From the NCBI GenBank assembly GCA_044238605.1, contig JBIICY010000004.1:1-64000 (forward strand): 64,000 nt of DNA, given 5' to 3'. How positions within the stretch are numbered: the stretch's first letter is position 1; the number at the start of each line of letters is the position of its first letter. This document shows, in pieces, positions 24,312 through 33,392 of the stretch. The position numbers were made by a program, and so were the translations under genes. The notes under the pieces were generated by a model. That model was not told where the DNA came from. It was given only the letters and a program-made list of their open reading frames with translations, and did no database searches. The DNA is from UBA10438 sp044238605 (lineage in GTDB: Bacteria; Bacteroidota; Ignavibacteria; Kapaibacteriales; Kapaibacteriaceae).

Positions 24312-25879
24312 ACAACATATTGTGGGTAGACGACGAAATAGACCTGCTTAAGCCCCATATCATTTTGCTTGAGCAACGCGGATACCATGTTACCACGGCA
24401 ACGAACGGGGAAGATGCGATAGAGCTGGCGTCTGATAAGAGCTTTGATCTGATCTTTCTTGACGAGTCGATGGTCGGGATGTCGGGACTTGATACGCTGT
24501 CGGTCCTCAAGGATATCAACAGGTCCGTGCCCGTTGTTATGGTAACCAAGAATGAGCAGGAATCGCTCATGGAGGATGCCATCGGACGCAAGATCGATGA
24601 CTACCTGATCAAACCTGTGAACCCCGCCCAGATTCTGGCCGCTTGTAAGCGGTTCCTCGAGACGCAGCGCATTACGGAACAGCGTATCACTCAGGATTTC
24701 CATCAGGAGTACTCGCAGCTCTCGCGGAAGCTTATGGACCGAATGGACTGGAGTGAGTGGCTGGATGTCTACCTGAAGTTGGTGGAACGGTCGATCGAGC
24801 TCGATAAACACCCCGACGTGGGTCTTGAACAGTCGCTGCGTGACCAATGGCGCGAATGCAATGCCGAATTCTCCAAGTTTATCGAAGATGATTACGCAGA
24901 CTGGCTCGTCGACAAGGACAAGCGTCCAGACGGGGCGCCCCTTCTCTCCCCGCACATCGCGGATACATATCTGCTGCCCAAGCTGAAGAATGGACGTCCA
25001 ACGTTCTTTATCGTGGTAGACTGTATGCGCCTTGACCAGTGGATGGTGATGGAGGAGTTTATACGTCCGCTGTTCAATATCCAACGCGACTACTATTGCT
25101 CCATTCTCCCCACGGCTACTCCGTATGCCCGGAACTCGATCTTTGCAGGCTTGTACCCAACTGATATCAACAAACACTACCCACAATACACGATTGATGA
25201 GCGGGCATCTGATGAGCACACGCTGAACCGCCACGAAAAAGAACTTCTTCAGCTTCTCCTGCAACGCCGGCGCATACAGCTCAAAAACGATCTGCAGTAT
25301 ATCAAAATCATCGACACCGATTTTGGAAAGCGGATCGAGGCCGATATCATGCGCTACGCAAAGCACCAGCTCACGGCTATCGTGATCAATGCGGTGGATA
25401 TGATCGCACACTCACGGTCAGATTATCCGATCCTGAAGGAGATCGCGCCAGATGAATCTGCCTACAGAACCCTTACGAAGTCATGGTTTCAGCATAGTTC
25501 GTTCTACGGGATACTACGTACGTTGTCGACCATACCAGACGTGCAGATCGTCATCACAACAGACCACGGCAGTGTGCGTTGTCTGCGTGGAAGCAAGGTT
25601 GTAGGAGACCGCGAAACGACCACAAATCTGCGCTATAAGCTCGGTAGAAATGTCCAAGCTGAATCGCGTAACGCATTGATTATAAAAGACCCTGCGTCGT
25701 ACAAGATCCCAGCCGGAACGGCTACCTCGACAACATGCGTCATCGCTAAGGAAGACCACTATTTTGTGTACCCGACCGACTACAACAAGTATCTGGCTAG
25801 GTATAAGGATAGTTTCCAACATGGGGGAATTTCCCTCGAAGAGATGGTTCTTCCAGTGGTAACTTTGGAGCCCCGTTAA
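24308..25879 (+). CDS. porX: PorX-type response regulator with PglZ domain
   Basis: Regulator of the type IX secretion system. The receiver domain (ILWVDDE, phospho-acceptor Asp52 in IFLDESMVGMSG, MVTKNEQ) is followed by a helical linker and a PglZ domain of the alkaline-phosphatase superfamily, with metal-ligand segments VVDCMRLDQW, SILPTATPYARNSIFAG, INAVDMIAHSR and ITTDHGSV. At 523 residues it matches PorX, which in Porphyromonas/Flavobacterium partners kinase PorY and is reported to have phosphodiesterase activity on nucleotides. PorY is not in this window. The presence of T9SS-sorted proteins at 15780 and 41598 agrees with an active system. Confidence 0.92.
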   Translation: MNNILWVDDEIDLLKPHIILLEQRGYHVTTATNGEDAIELASDKSFDLIFLDESMVGMSGLDTLSVLKDINRSVPVVMVTKNEQESLMEDAIGRKIDDYLIKPVNPAQILAACKRFLETQRITEQRITQDFHQEYSQLSRKLMDRMDWSEWLDVYLKLVERSIELDKHPDVGLEQSLRDQWRECNAEFSKFIEDDYADWLVDKDKRPDGAPLLSPHIADTYLLPKLKNGRPTFFIVVDCMRLDQWMVMEEFIRPLFNIQRDYYCSILPTATPYARNSIFAGLYPTDINKHYPQYTIDERASDEHTLNRHEKELLQLLLQRRRIQLKNDLQYIKIIDTDFGKRIEADIMRYAKHQLTAIVINAVDMIAHSRSDYPILKEIAPDESAYRTLTKSWFQHSSFYGILRTLSTIPDVQIVITTDHGSVRCLRGSKVVGDRETTTNLRYKLGRNVQAESRNALIIKDPASYKIPAGTATSTTCVIAKEDHYFVYPTDYNKYLARYKDSFQHGGISLEEMVLPVVTLEPR

Positions 25880-25944
25880 AGGACGTCATCCTACTAACCG
25901 CGTTCTGATACGGTGACATTGTTGAACAACTGGGATAGACCACC

Positions 25945-26412
25945 ATGGGTGAATCTACGCTTCGCTCTGAGAGTGAGCAGGAGACCATCCTCCTTGGGGA
26001 GCAAATCGCGGCGCAGTTCCAAGCTGGTGACGTGATCACACTAGAAGGTGATCTCGGCGCAGGAAAGACCGAGTTTGTCAAAGGGGTTTGTCGGTATTTC
26101 GAAGTATCCGACTTAGTCACAAGTCCAACCTTCTCCATCATCAACCAGTATGATGGCACGATGGCAGGGGGCGAGCCGTTGAAGATCTATCATGTAGACC
26201 TCTATCGAATAGACTCTCCTTCGGAACTTGCCGAGGTTGGGTTTGACGACATGGTCTTTACTTCAAATGCCATTAAGCTGATCGAATGGCCAGAAAAGGC
26301 GGGCAGTCGCATGCCGGAGCGTCATTGGAGAATTTCGATCGAACAGGACGCAACCCACGATGACCTTCGCATCATCACGGTAAGCGAACCCCTCACCCAC
26401 GAGCACGCCTGA
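25945..26412 (+). CDS. tsaE: tRNA threonylcarbamoyladenosine biosynthesis ATPase TsaE
   Basis: A 155-residue P-loop ATPase that works with TsaB and TsaD in making t6A at tRNA position 37. Walker A is GDLGAGKTEFVKG. The TSPTFSIINQY and VDLYRIDSPSELAEVGFDD motifs are family hallmarks, as is LIEWPEKA. ATG 25945 gives the standard N-terminus. It stands 65 bases after porX. The next gene has its own promoter element within the tsaE 3' spacer. Confidence 0.96.
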   Translation: MGESTLRSESEQETILLGEQIAAQFQAGDVITLEGDLGAGKTEFVKGVCRYFEVSDLVTSPTFSIINQYDGTMAGGEPLKIYHVDLYRIDSPSELAEVGFDDMVFTSNAIKLIEWPEKAGSRMPERHWRISIEQDATHDDLRIITVSEPLTHEHA

Positions 26413-26422
26413 GTTTAGCTCG

Positions 26423-26430
26423 TATCTTTG
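26423..26430 (+). promoter_or_regulatory. Candidate -7 element (TATCTTTG) for the aminotransferase
   Basis: TATCTTTG fits TAnnTTTG exactly and lies 11 bases after the tsaE stop and 52 bases before the aminotransferase ATG. No convincing -33 TTG is visible. Confidence 0.4.
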
Positions 26431-26482
26431 CACGTCAAACACCACTTCATCTTTAACACCTTCATCGGTTGGAAGCCTCGTC

Positions 26483-27655
26483 ATGCACATAGCAGAACGT
26501 ATCTCGCGTCTAGGAACAGAAACAGCATTTGAAGTTCTCGTAAAAGCTCGTGCTCTTGAAGCACAGGGCAAGAGTGTTGTACACCTCGAGATCGGTGAGC
26601 CGGACTTTGACACGCCGCCAAACATCATTCAGGCTGCAAAAGATGCTCTCGACAAGGGCTTTACCCACTATGGTCCGTCTGCCGGCCTCCCGGAAGCACG
26701 CCAGGCAGTTGCCGACTATGTGAACAAGACGCGTGGCTATAACATGTGGGATGCAGATCACGTTGTGATCACTCCTGGCGCAAAGCCAATCATGTTCTAC
26801 GGCATGATGGCCATCATCGACCCAGGTGATGAAGTGATCTATCCAAATCCGGGCTTCCCGATCTATGAGTCGGTGATCAACTTCCTTGGTGCAACACCAG
26901 TGCCGCTCCCGCTTCGCGAAGAAAAAGAATTCCGTTTTGACGTAGCAGACCTCGAAGCCCGCATCACACCAAAGACGCGGATGGTGATTATCAATACCCC
27001 CCAAAATCCGACAGGGGGCATCCTTACGCGTGAAGACCTTGAGCAGATAGCTGAACTCGCAATCAAGCACAATCTGATCGTTCTAAGCGACGAGATCTAT
27101 TCACAGGTAACCTACGGCGACTTCAAGCACACGTCCATCACCGAGTTTGAGGGCATGCAGGAGCGCACCATCATTCTTGACGGGTTCTCAAAAACGTTTG
27201 CCATGACTGGCTGGCGTCTAGGCTACGGTCTGTTCCCGAAGGAAATGGCCAAGGTTGTTGCCAAGCTGCAGACCAACTGCACGTCGTGCACCAGCTCGTT
27301 CTCGCAGATCGCCGGCATTGAAGCTCTACACGACCGCACGCTGCCACATGTGGACGTATTCCTCAAGGAATTCGAACGCCGCCGTGATGCCATCGTTGAT
27401 GGTCTCAATCAGATCCCGGGCATGCGTTGCCACAAGCCCCATGGCGCGTTCTACGTGTTCCCGAACATCGAAGCAACCGGCATGACGTCGCAGCAAGCTG
27501 CAGACTTCCTTCTTTACGAAGCGGGTGTTGCATGTCTTTCTGGTACTGCGTTCGGTGCTCACGGCGAAGGCTTCATTCGTTTCTCCTATGCCAATAGCAT
27601 TGAGAATATCAACGAAGCATTGAATCGCATCAATGATGCGATGAAGAAAAGATAA
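26483..27655 (+). CDS. Class I pyridoxal-phosphate aminotransferase (aspartate aminotransferase-like)
   Basis: A 390-residue fold-type I aminotransferase. Marks seen: LEIGEPDFDTPPNI, THYGPSAGLPEARQAVADY, VIINTPQNPTGGILT, LSDEIYSQVTY, and the PLP-lysine segment GFSKTFAMTGWRLGYG (Lys about 236). RFSYAN near the C-terminus carries the carboxylate-binding Arg. The overall pattern is that of subgroup I-gamma aspartate/prephenate aminotransferases, so transamination between glutamate and oxaloacetate or an aromatic keto acid is likely. Exact specificity cannot be read. It has its own -7 promoter element at 26423. A short array starts at its stop codon. Confidence 0.93.
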   Translation: MHIAERISRLGTETAFEVLVKARALEAQGKSVVHLEIGEPDFDTPPNIIQAAKDALDKGFTHYGPSAGLPEARQAVADYVNKTRGYNMWDADHVVITPGAKPIMFYGMMAIIDPGDEVIYPNPGFPIYESVINFLGATPVPLPLREEKEFRFDVADLEARITPKTRMVIINTPQNPTGGILTREDLEQIAELAIKHNLIVLSDEIYSQVTYGDFKHTSITEFEGMQERTIILDGFSKTFAMTGWRLGYGLFPKEMAKVVAKLQTNCTSCTSSFSQIAGIEALHDRTLPHVDVFLKEFERRRDAIVDGLNQIPGMRCHKPHGAFYVFPNIEATGMTSQQAADFLLYEAGVACLSGTAFGAHGEGFIRFSYANSIENINEALNRINDAMKKR

Positions 27656-27697
27656 GAGTGCCGAGCAGCGAGTGCCGAGTAGCGAGTAGCGAGTAGA
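27656..27697. repeat. Heptanucleotide array (GCAGCGA/GTAGCGA units)
   Basis: About five units mixing GTGCCGA, GCAGCGA and GTAGCGA. It joins the aminotransferase stop to the start of the AlkD-like gene. Confidence 0.85.
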
Positions 27698-27700
27698 CAC

Positions 27701-28390
27701 ATGATAGACTCACGTGTCAGAGAGCTTTTTCAGAAGCATGCTGATGCCGAGCGGGCAGTTGCCATGGCGTCGTACATGAAGAACTCGTTTATCTTCTATG
27801 GGATATCTGCTCCACAGCGCCGAGAACTGCTGCGTAGTGTGCTGCAAGAGGCGTCGAGACTGTCAATCGACAACTCGTTCGATATTGCAGAAGAGCTATA
27901 TCAGCATGCTCATCGAGAACTCCATTACGCCGCATGTGATATCGTTGTGAGGTCGATGACGAAGAAGGCCGTTTCGAGTTTACTGCTCGCAGAACGCGAA
28001 AGAATGCTTTCGCGAACAGAGCAATTGCTTTTACAGCATCAATGGTGGGATACGGTGGACATCCTAGCGCCGCGCATCGCTGGAGCAATGTTGCTCGGAC
28101 ACAATGATCTACTGCAACGTTGGACAAACCGTTGGATTCAATCAGATGATTTTTGGCTCCAGCGGTCAGCGATTCTTTGTCAGCTCCATCACAAGAATGC
28201 TACGCAGGTAGGCGTTCTCTTTCGTCTGATTCTCGAAAGAGCAGATTCAAAGGAGTTCTTTGTTCGCAAGGCTGCCGGTTGGGCTCTTCGTAATTATTCG
28301 TACACGAACCCGACAGCTGTTCGCAGCTTTCTCGACGCACACCCTGAACTTAGCACGCTCACCCGACGCGAGGGCGGTAAATACTGTTAA
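27701..28390 (+). CDS. AlkD-like DNA alkylation repair protein
   Basis: A 229-residue all-helical HEAT-like protein of the AlkC/AlkD family, which removes N3- and N7-alkylpurines without base flipping. The catalytic region is recognisable as HQWWDTVDILAP (Trp-Asp...Asp), with a second aromatic face in FFVRKAAGWALRNYSYTNP. The N-terminal FYGISAPQRRELLR is also typical. It is flanked by heptanucleotide arrays on both sides. Confidence 0.9.
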   Translation: MIDSRVRELFQKHADAERAVAMASYMKNSFIFYGISAPQRRELLRSVLQEASRLSIDNSFDIAEELYQHAHRELHYAACDIVVRSMTKKAVSSLLLAERERMLSRTEQLLLQHQWWDTVDILAPRIAGAMLLGHNDLLQRWTNRWIQSDDFWLQRSAILCQLHHKNATQVGVLFRLILERADSKEFFVRKAAGWALRNYSYTNPTAVRSFLDAHPELSTLTRREGGKYC

Positions 28391-28436
28391 CTCGCTCCTC
28401 GGCACTCGCTACTCGGCACTCGCTACTCGGCACTCT
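28391..28436. repeat. Heptanucleotide array (ACTCGCT/ACTCGGC units)
   Basis: About six alternating ACTCGGC and ACTCGCT units between two converging genes. The right edge overlaps the stop codon of the cation-transporter gene (28435-28437). Confidence 0.9.
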
Positions 28437-29322
28437 AAACGTGCCCTTCCGGCTGCGTCATGCTCTCCAAGTGCGTAAACACTTCGCATTGATGATCGAG
28501 GCGCCTGCGGATAAGTTCTTCAAGATTACTCGCAAGATTGTGTGCGTCGTGCATGCGCATGTCATCGGGTACTTGCAGGTGAAAATCTACGTGGATGGTA
28601 TTGCCCGATGATCGTAGGCGCAGGCGATGATAGGTGCAGGTGTGTTGGGAGCAGTACGATTCGATAACCGTGGCAGTAATCTGAAGCAGCTCGGGATCGG
28701 AATGATCCATGAGCCCCCTGACGGAAACAGCGACAAGTTTGCCACCCTCCCAAATGATGTTGGCACCAAAGAGAATGGCGATTACCGGATCAAGCCACAG
28801 CATATCGAAGAGCTGGGCTGCGTAGAGTCCGCAGACGGCGCCGGCGCTCGTCCATACGTCCGTCATGACGTGACGTCCGTTTGCCTCGACGACAAGCGAT
28901 TTATGCTTCTTACCTGTTGCAATGAGATATAGCCCAAGTGCAAGGTTCACTAAAGCGGCATCGAAGGTGATGAACAAACCAATGTCAAGCTGGTGTATAT
29001 CAACGCCCGTGATCAGTTTTTCAACAGCAGTCACGATGATGATGACAGCAGCAATGCAGATAAGCCCACCCTCAACCCCGGCAGACATGAAGCTAACTTT
29101 GTCGTGTCCGTATGGATGGTCTTCGTCTGGCGGCCGTGACCCCACTCGCAATGCATACCACGCGAACCATACTGCTACGATGTGCACAACGCTTTCGGCG
29201 GCATCAGAGAAGATCACCGAAGATCCCGTGAGGATATACGCAATCCACTTCGCAATGAGCATCAACACGCCAGTGGCGAGTGAGAGGTTCATTGCGCGCT
29301 GTGTAAGGGGATTGACCGCCAT
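28435..29322 (-). CDS. Cation diffusion facilitator (CDF) transporter
   Basis: A 295-residue inner-membrane metal/proton antiporter with about six helices and a cytosolic C-terminal domain. Metal-site residues are visible in helix 2 (IFSDAAESVVH, Asp40) and helix 5 (HVMTDVWTSAG, the H-x3-D pair). The cytosolic tail (IHVDFHLQVPDDM, HDAHNLASNLEELI) is the CDF dimerisation fold, with the usual metal-binding His and Asp. The likely substrate is Zn2+, Fe2+ or a similar divalent ion; sequence alone does not settle it. Confidence 0.92.
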   Translation of the reverse strand: MAVNPLTQRAMNLSLATGVLMLIAKWIAYILTGSSVIFSDAAESVVHIVAVWFAWYALRVGSRPPDEDHPYGHDKVSFMSAGVEGGLICIAAVIIIVTAVEKLITGVDIHQLDIGLFITFDAALVNLALGLYLIATGKKHKSLVVEANGRHVMTDVWTSAGAVCGLYAAQLFDMLWLDPVIAILFGANIIWEGGKLVAVSVRGLMDHSDPELLQITATVIESYCSQHTCTYHRLRLRSSGNTIHVDFHLQVPDDMRMHDAHNLASNLEELIRRRLDHQCEVFTHLESMTQPEGHV

Positions 29323-29330
29323 CGTTGGTA

Positions 29331-31346
29331 TCAGCTGTTGAGCGTCTTAAGGAATTCCTCGTTGGAACGTGTAGCTCTCATCCGTTCAAGCATCGTTTCC
29401 ATTGCTTCAATCGGTGGATCGTCTCCAAGCACCTTCCGCAGTACCCAGATCTTTGCCAACGTTTCTGGAGAGAGGAGAAGCTCTTCGCGGCGTGTGCCAG
29501 AGCGGTTTACATCGATGGCAGGGAAGATGCGTCGCTCGGCGATCTTTCGCTCGAGAACAAGTTCCATGTTGCCCGTGCCCTTGAACTCTTCAAAGATCAC
29601 TTCGTCCATCCGTGAACTTGTTTCTACCAGAGCGGTTGCGATGATCGTGAGAGATCCGCCTTCTTCTACGTTGCGAGCTGCACCAAAGAAACGCTTCGGA
29701 CGCTGCATAGCATTTGCATCAACACCGCCCGACAGCAGCTTGCCCGATTGCGGAACAACGGTGTTGTGCGCACGTGCAAGGCGGGTGATCGAGTCCAAAA
29801 GGATCACGACATCCTGCTTGGCCTCAACCAGGCGCTTGGCCTTTTCGATGACCATTTCACTTACCTGAACATGCCTCTCAGCAGGCTCGTCGAAGGTTGA
29901 TGCAATTACCTCTGCATTGACAGAGCGTTGCATGTCTGTTACTTCTTCGGGACGCTCATCAATCAGAAGTACAATGAGTTTTACTTCTGGGTGATTACGC
30001 GAGATCGCATTTGCAAGCTTCTGCAGAAGCACGGTCTTACCAGCTTTAGGTGGCGAAACGATTAGGCCACGCTGCCCCTTTCCAATAGGGGACACAAGGT
30101 CGATGATACGCGTTGAAAACTCTGACTGCATTGTCTCAAGATTCAGACGCACCTTCGGATAGTAGGGCGTAAGATTTTCAAACAATGGACGTGGTGTATT
30201 CTCTACGAACGGAATGTAGTTGATCGAGTCTACCTTGATCAAGGCAAAGAACCGCTCTCCCTGACGGGGTGCGCGCACAAAGCCCTTGATGGTATCTCCC
30301 GTGCGCAATCCATAGCGCTTTACCTGAGAGGGGGCTACGTACACATCATCAGGAGACGGTAGGTAGTTAAAATCTGCAGAGCGCATAAAACCATACCCAT
30401 CTGGCAGGATCTCAATAACGCCTGTTGTAATAGAGATGCCTTCACGCTGTGACTCCCGCATCTGCCGTGCATTTTCTGCCTCGACGATGCGGTTGATGAG
30501 ATCCTGCTTCTTGAGATCTGCGAAGTCTTCGATCTCAAGATTCTGCGCAATGTCTACGAGTTCTGCAATCTTTTTGAGCTTTAGTTCGTTGACGTCGATC
30601 ACCGTTCCGGCTTGCATCAACTCGCGTTCTTCGCGCTCGATCTCCAGATCATATGCTCTATGATCGCGGAAATGCCCACGGTCGCGTCCGCCACGTCCAC
30701 GACGCCTGTTGCGACCATGTCGATCAAACCTATCACGACCACTGTCACGGAAGTCATGACCACCGTCGCGTCCACCATCGCGACTACTGTCACGACCGCC
30801 ATCACGACCACCGTCACGTCCACTGTCACGACCGCCATCACGACCACCGTCACGACCACCGTCACGTCCACCGTCGCGACCGCCATCACGACCGCCATCA
30901 CGTCCAGCGTCACGTCCACCGTCGCGTCCACCGTCACGACCACCGTCACGTCCACCGTCGCGACCACCGTCGCGTCCACCGTCGCGACCACCGTCGCGTC
31001 CACCGTCGCGACCACCGCTGCGCTGTTCCCGTTGATCACGGAACTGACGGTTGTCGCGTCCCTCGTGGCGTTCCTGACGTCCCTCGCGCCCTTCTTGTCC
31101 CTCGTGGCGTTCCTGACGCTCCTGAGGTTGCTGCCGTTCTTCACGACGGCTTGCTGTCTCTTGAGCTACTTCTTCCTTTACGACCTTTGTTCTGCGTCGT
31201 GCTGGGCGTGGCGCATCCTCAGTAACTGGCGCTACTGTCGGCGCGGCTGGTGCTGCTGTTTCAGCATCGGTTTTCTTCTTGCGAGTGCGTGTTGCGCGTG
31301 GTGTGCTCTCTGCTTGAGCATCATCGGACATGGTGCGTTTTGCCAT
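29331..31346 (-). CDS. rho: Transcription termination factor Rho with long GGRD-repeat N-terminal region
   Basis: Hexameric RNA-dependent ATPase that ends transcription. The C-terminal ~430 residues are canonical: a Rho_N helical domain (LKLKKIAELVDIAQNLEIED), RNA-binding cold-shock fold (GVIEILPDGYGFMRS), Walker A (SPPKAGKTVLLQK), Walker B (VILLDSITRLARA) and the SGGVDANA Q/R-loop region. The N-terminal ~240 residues are disordered: a lysine/alanine-rich part, an E/R/Q-rich part, then about 24 GGRD tetrads. Total 671 residues against ~420 in E. coli. Such insertions occur in Bacteroidota and high-GC Gram-positive Rho and can change RNA binding or drive condensate formation. The start may be ATG 31346 or 31331. 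Confidence 0.97.
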   Translation of the reverse strand: MAKRTMSDDAQAESTPRATRTRKKKTDAETAAPAAPTVAPVTEDAPRPARRRTKVVKEEVAQETASRREERQQPQERQERHEGQEGREGRQERHEGRDNRQFRDQREQRSGGRDGGRDGGRDGGRDGGRDGGRDGGRDGGRDGGRDAGRDGGRDGGRDGGRDGGRDGGRDGGRDSGRDGGRDGGRDSSRDGGRDGGHDFRDSGRDRFDRHGRNRRRGRGGRDRGHFRDHRAYDLEIEREERELMQAGTVIDVNELKLKKIAELVDIAQNLEIEDFADLKKQDLINRIVEAENARQMRESQREGISITTGVIEILPDGYGFMRSADFNYLPSPDDVYVAPSQVKRYGLRTGDTIKGFVRAPRQGERFFALIKVDSINYIPFVENTPRPLFENLTPYYPKVRLNLETMQSEFSTRIIDLVSPIGKGQRGLIVSPPKAGKTVLLQKLANAISRNHPEVKLIVLLIDERPEEVTDMQRSVNAEVIASTFDEPAERHVQVSEMVIEKAKRLVEAKQDVVILLDSITRLARAHNTVVPQSGKLLSGGVDANAMQRPKRFFGAARNVEEGGSLTIIATALVETSSRMDEVIFEEFKGTGNMELVLERKIAERRIFPAIDVNRSGTRREELLLSPETLAKIWVLRKVLGDDPPIEAMETMLERMRATRSNEEFLKTLNS
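30736..31020 (-). repeat. 12-bp coding tandem repeat (GGRD) in rho
   Basis: About 24 copies of a 12-bp unit encode Gly-Gly-Arg-Asp. Many units alternate GGTGGTCGCGAC with GGTGGACGCGAC, giving a 24-bp higher-order period in part of the array. A few units diverge to AGRD, SGRD or SSRD. Unit length is a multiple of three, so copy-number change keeps the frame. Confidence 0.9.
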
Positions 31347-31499
31347 GGTTCTAAAACGAAAATGTGGGATCGTCGAGCTTGAGACACCACAGCCAGACGT
31401 GCTGGGGGTGATGATTCTCTAGTGTAGCTGGCCTTCGGTAAATCATGCTGCATATACAGCCAGGATGGCTGTGAAGGCCTTGCAATATAGTCGCAATTA

Positions 31500-31527
31500 T
31501 TGGTTCAGCAATATCTCTGTATATTTG
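31500..31527 (+). promoter_or_regulatory. Promoter of tRNA-His (TTG-N17-TATATTTG)
   Basis: TTG at 31500-31502 and TATATTTG at 31520-31527 match the Bacteroidota -33/-7 consensus. The predicted start site (about 31534) is two bases before the tRNA. Confidence 0.65.
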
Positions 31528-31535
31528 CACCTCAC

Positions 31536-31609
31536 GGCGGTCGTAGCTCAGTTGGTAGAGCCCCAGATTGTGACTCTGGTTGTCGCGGGTTCAAGCCCCG
31601 TCGATCGCC
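31536..31609 (+). tRNA. tRNA-His (anticodon GTG)
   Basis: The cloverleaf folds fully. Acceptor GCGGTCG (31537-31543) pairs with CGATCGC (31602-31608), with the extra 5' G(-1) at 31536 opposite C73, the histidine identity element. Anticodon stem CCAGA/TCTGG holds loop TTGTGAC with GTG at 31570-31572; the T arm is GCGGG-TTCAAGC-CCCGT. CCA is not encoded in full. A strong terminator follows. Confidence 0.97.
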
Positions 31610-31629
31610 CAAATACTCGTTGATTTCAG

Positions 31630-31658
31630 ACGCCACGGCATTTCACCGTGGCGTTTGT
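31630..31658 (+). terminator. Terminator after tRNA-His
   Basis: ACGCCACGG (31630-31638) pairs perfectly with CCGTGGCGT (31646-31654) around a 7-base loop, followed by TTGTTGTTT. Confidence 0.85.
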
Positions 31659-31688
31659 TGTTTCGGTTGGTAGTTTGCGTAATTAGGT

Positions 31689-33392
31689 ATGATCACCTTC
31701 GTACTCCATACGCATTTACCCTACGTCCTGCACCACGGACACTGGCCACACGGCAGCGACTGGCTATGTGAGGCCGTTGCCGAATGCTACATACCACTGC
31801 TGCAAACGTGCAGACGCCTGATGGCCGAGGGCATCAGGCCTGGAGTTACCTTCGACATTTCTCCCATACTCTGCGAGCAGCTGGCACACCCCGATTTTTC
31901 GCCGCTGTTTACGGAGTACTGTCGCAATCATATCGAGCTTGCAACGACTGATCTTCGTCAGTTCACTGCAGACCTGGCAGAGCCTGCAGTCATAGAACAG
32001 GCGCAGTACTGGTCTACCTGGTATGAAGAGGCCCTTCGTGCATTTCATGATGAGTTTGCGGGCAACATTCTTGCTGCATTCAAGGATCTGCAGGATCAGG
32101 GGGCTATCGAGATTATGACGTGCGGCGCAACGCACGGGTACTTCCCACTGCTTGCAGAGGATTCATCGATAGATCTTCAAGTAAACCTAGCTGTACAGTC
32201 ATACAAGCGCCACTTCGGCAAGCCCCCTCGCGGAATCTGGCTTCCCGAATGTGCATATCGTCCGTCGTACCCGTGGCGAACCTACCTACCGGTCTACGCA
32301 TATTCACGCGAAGAACGTCGCATGGGTATTGAGCAGATTCTGCAACAACACGGTCTGCAGTTTTTTGTAACGGATGAAGCCGCGATACGGAAGTCACAAC
32401 CGATCGGTGTGCGCGGCGAGGATGGGTATCGCACTCCGTATCATGAAACATACGGACACGCCAGAGAGCTTCTTGATACAAGAACACCCTACAGTGTATA
32501 CTCTGTCAGCGGATTTGATCATCATGATGCCGTTCGTGTTCTTTCGAGGAACATGAACATCGCGCTTCAGGTATGGAGTGGTCAGACAGGATATCCTGGA
32601 GATCCGGACTACCTAGATTTTCACAAGAAGTATCATAACTCAGCGTTACGTTACTGGCGTGTAACCGATTCCAAGGCAGACATGCAGTACAAACAGCCAT
32701 ATGTTCCAGTCTGGGCCGAGTCACGAGCCAAACTGCATGCCCGGCATTTCGTTGATTTCCTGGAAGTAACCGTGAAGTCGCGTTTTGCGCAAAATGGATA
32801 CGAACCAACAATATGCCTGCCCTTTGACACCGAGTTGTTTGGACATTGGTGGTTTGAAGGGCCGATGTTTATCGAACATGTTCTGCGCGGCATTCATGCT
32901 TCGTCTGTTCTCAAGACGCGGACAGCCTCGGAGCAGGTTGATCACCCACGTCCGATCTGCGAGGTAGCCCTTCCTGAATCGTCGTGGGGCAAGGACGGCG
33001 ATCACAGTGTGTGGATTAACGATGACACAAAATGGACGTGGGAAGCAGAGTATTCGCTCGAGCGCAGAATCACCCTGCTCATGGAGAAACATCCCGTGCG
33101 AATATGGGATGACGTCATGAGGCGCGTAGCACTGAACATCCACGCTGAACTATTGCTTACGCAAGCTTCAGACTGGCAGTTCCTGATCACAAATTGTACT
33201 GCACGCGACTATGCTGAAATGCGATTTCATAATCACGTGCATGACACGCGCCGTTGCTGCGAGATCTTTGAGAGGTATGCGGTTACAAAAGAACTTACTG
33301 ACGATGACCTACGGTATCTCGATGAACTAGAGCAGCGCGACGGAGTCTTTAGGCAGGAACTAAATCTCTATTTTGCAGGCCATGCAGCATAG
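31689..33392 (+). CDS. GH57 1,4-alpha-glucan branching-type enzyme
   Basis: A 567-residue glycoside hydrolase family 57 protein. The five conserved regions can be found, including HTHLPYV, GATHGYFPLL, the nucleophile region RGIWLPECAYRP (Glu187) and the acid/base region LPFDTELFGHWWFEG (Asp380). These positions agree closely with those of GH57 branching enzymes (Thermus type, DUF1957 C-terminal domain). It should introduce alpha-1,6 branches into glycogen-like glucans in the cytosol. Its end overlaps the next gene by 11 bases. No other glycogen gene is adjacent, and the following genes belong to a different sugar pathway. Confidence 0.92.
   Translation: MITFVLHTHLPYVLHHGHWPHGSDWLCEAVAECYIPLLQTCRRLMAEGIRPGVTFDISPILCEQLAHPDFSPLFTEYCRNHIELATTDLRQFTADLAEPAVIEQAQYWSTWYEEALRAFHDEFAGNILAAFKDLQDQGAIEIMTCGATHGYFPLLAEDSSIDLQVNLAVQSYKRHFGKPPRGIWLPECAYRPSYPWRTYLPVYAYSREERRMGIEQILQQHGLQFFVTDEAAIRKSQPIGVRGEDGYRTPYHETYGHARELLDTRTPYSVYSVSGFDHHDAVRVLSRNMNIALQVWSGQTGYPGDPDYLDFHKKYHNSALRYWRVTDSKADMQYKQPYVPVWAESRAKLHARHFVDFLEVTVKSRFAQNGYEPTICLPFDTELFGHWWFEGPMFIEHVLRGIHASSVLKTRTASEQVDHPRPICEVALPESSWGKDGDHSVWINDDTKWTWEAEYSLERRITLLMEKHPVRIWDDVMRRVALNIHAELLLTQASDWQFLITNCTARDYAEMRFHNHVHDTRRCCEIFERYAVTKELTDDDLRYLDELEQRDGVFRQELNLYFAGHAA

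Noticed and set aside
24020..25411. 463-codon antisense frame opposite the thioesterase and porX
   Set aside because: It has no recognisable domain, while both + strand genes have full family motifs and coupled start/stop.
30612..31382. Long antisense frames (Thr/Val-rich and His/Asp-rich) opposite the rho repeat
   Set aside because: They arise because a 12-bp stop-free repeat stays open in several frames; composition is pure repeat and rho is certain on the other strand.
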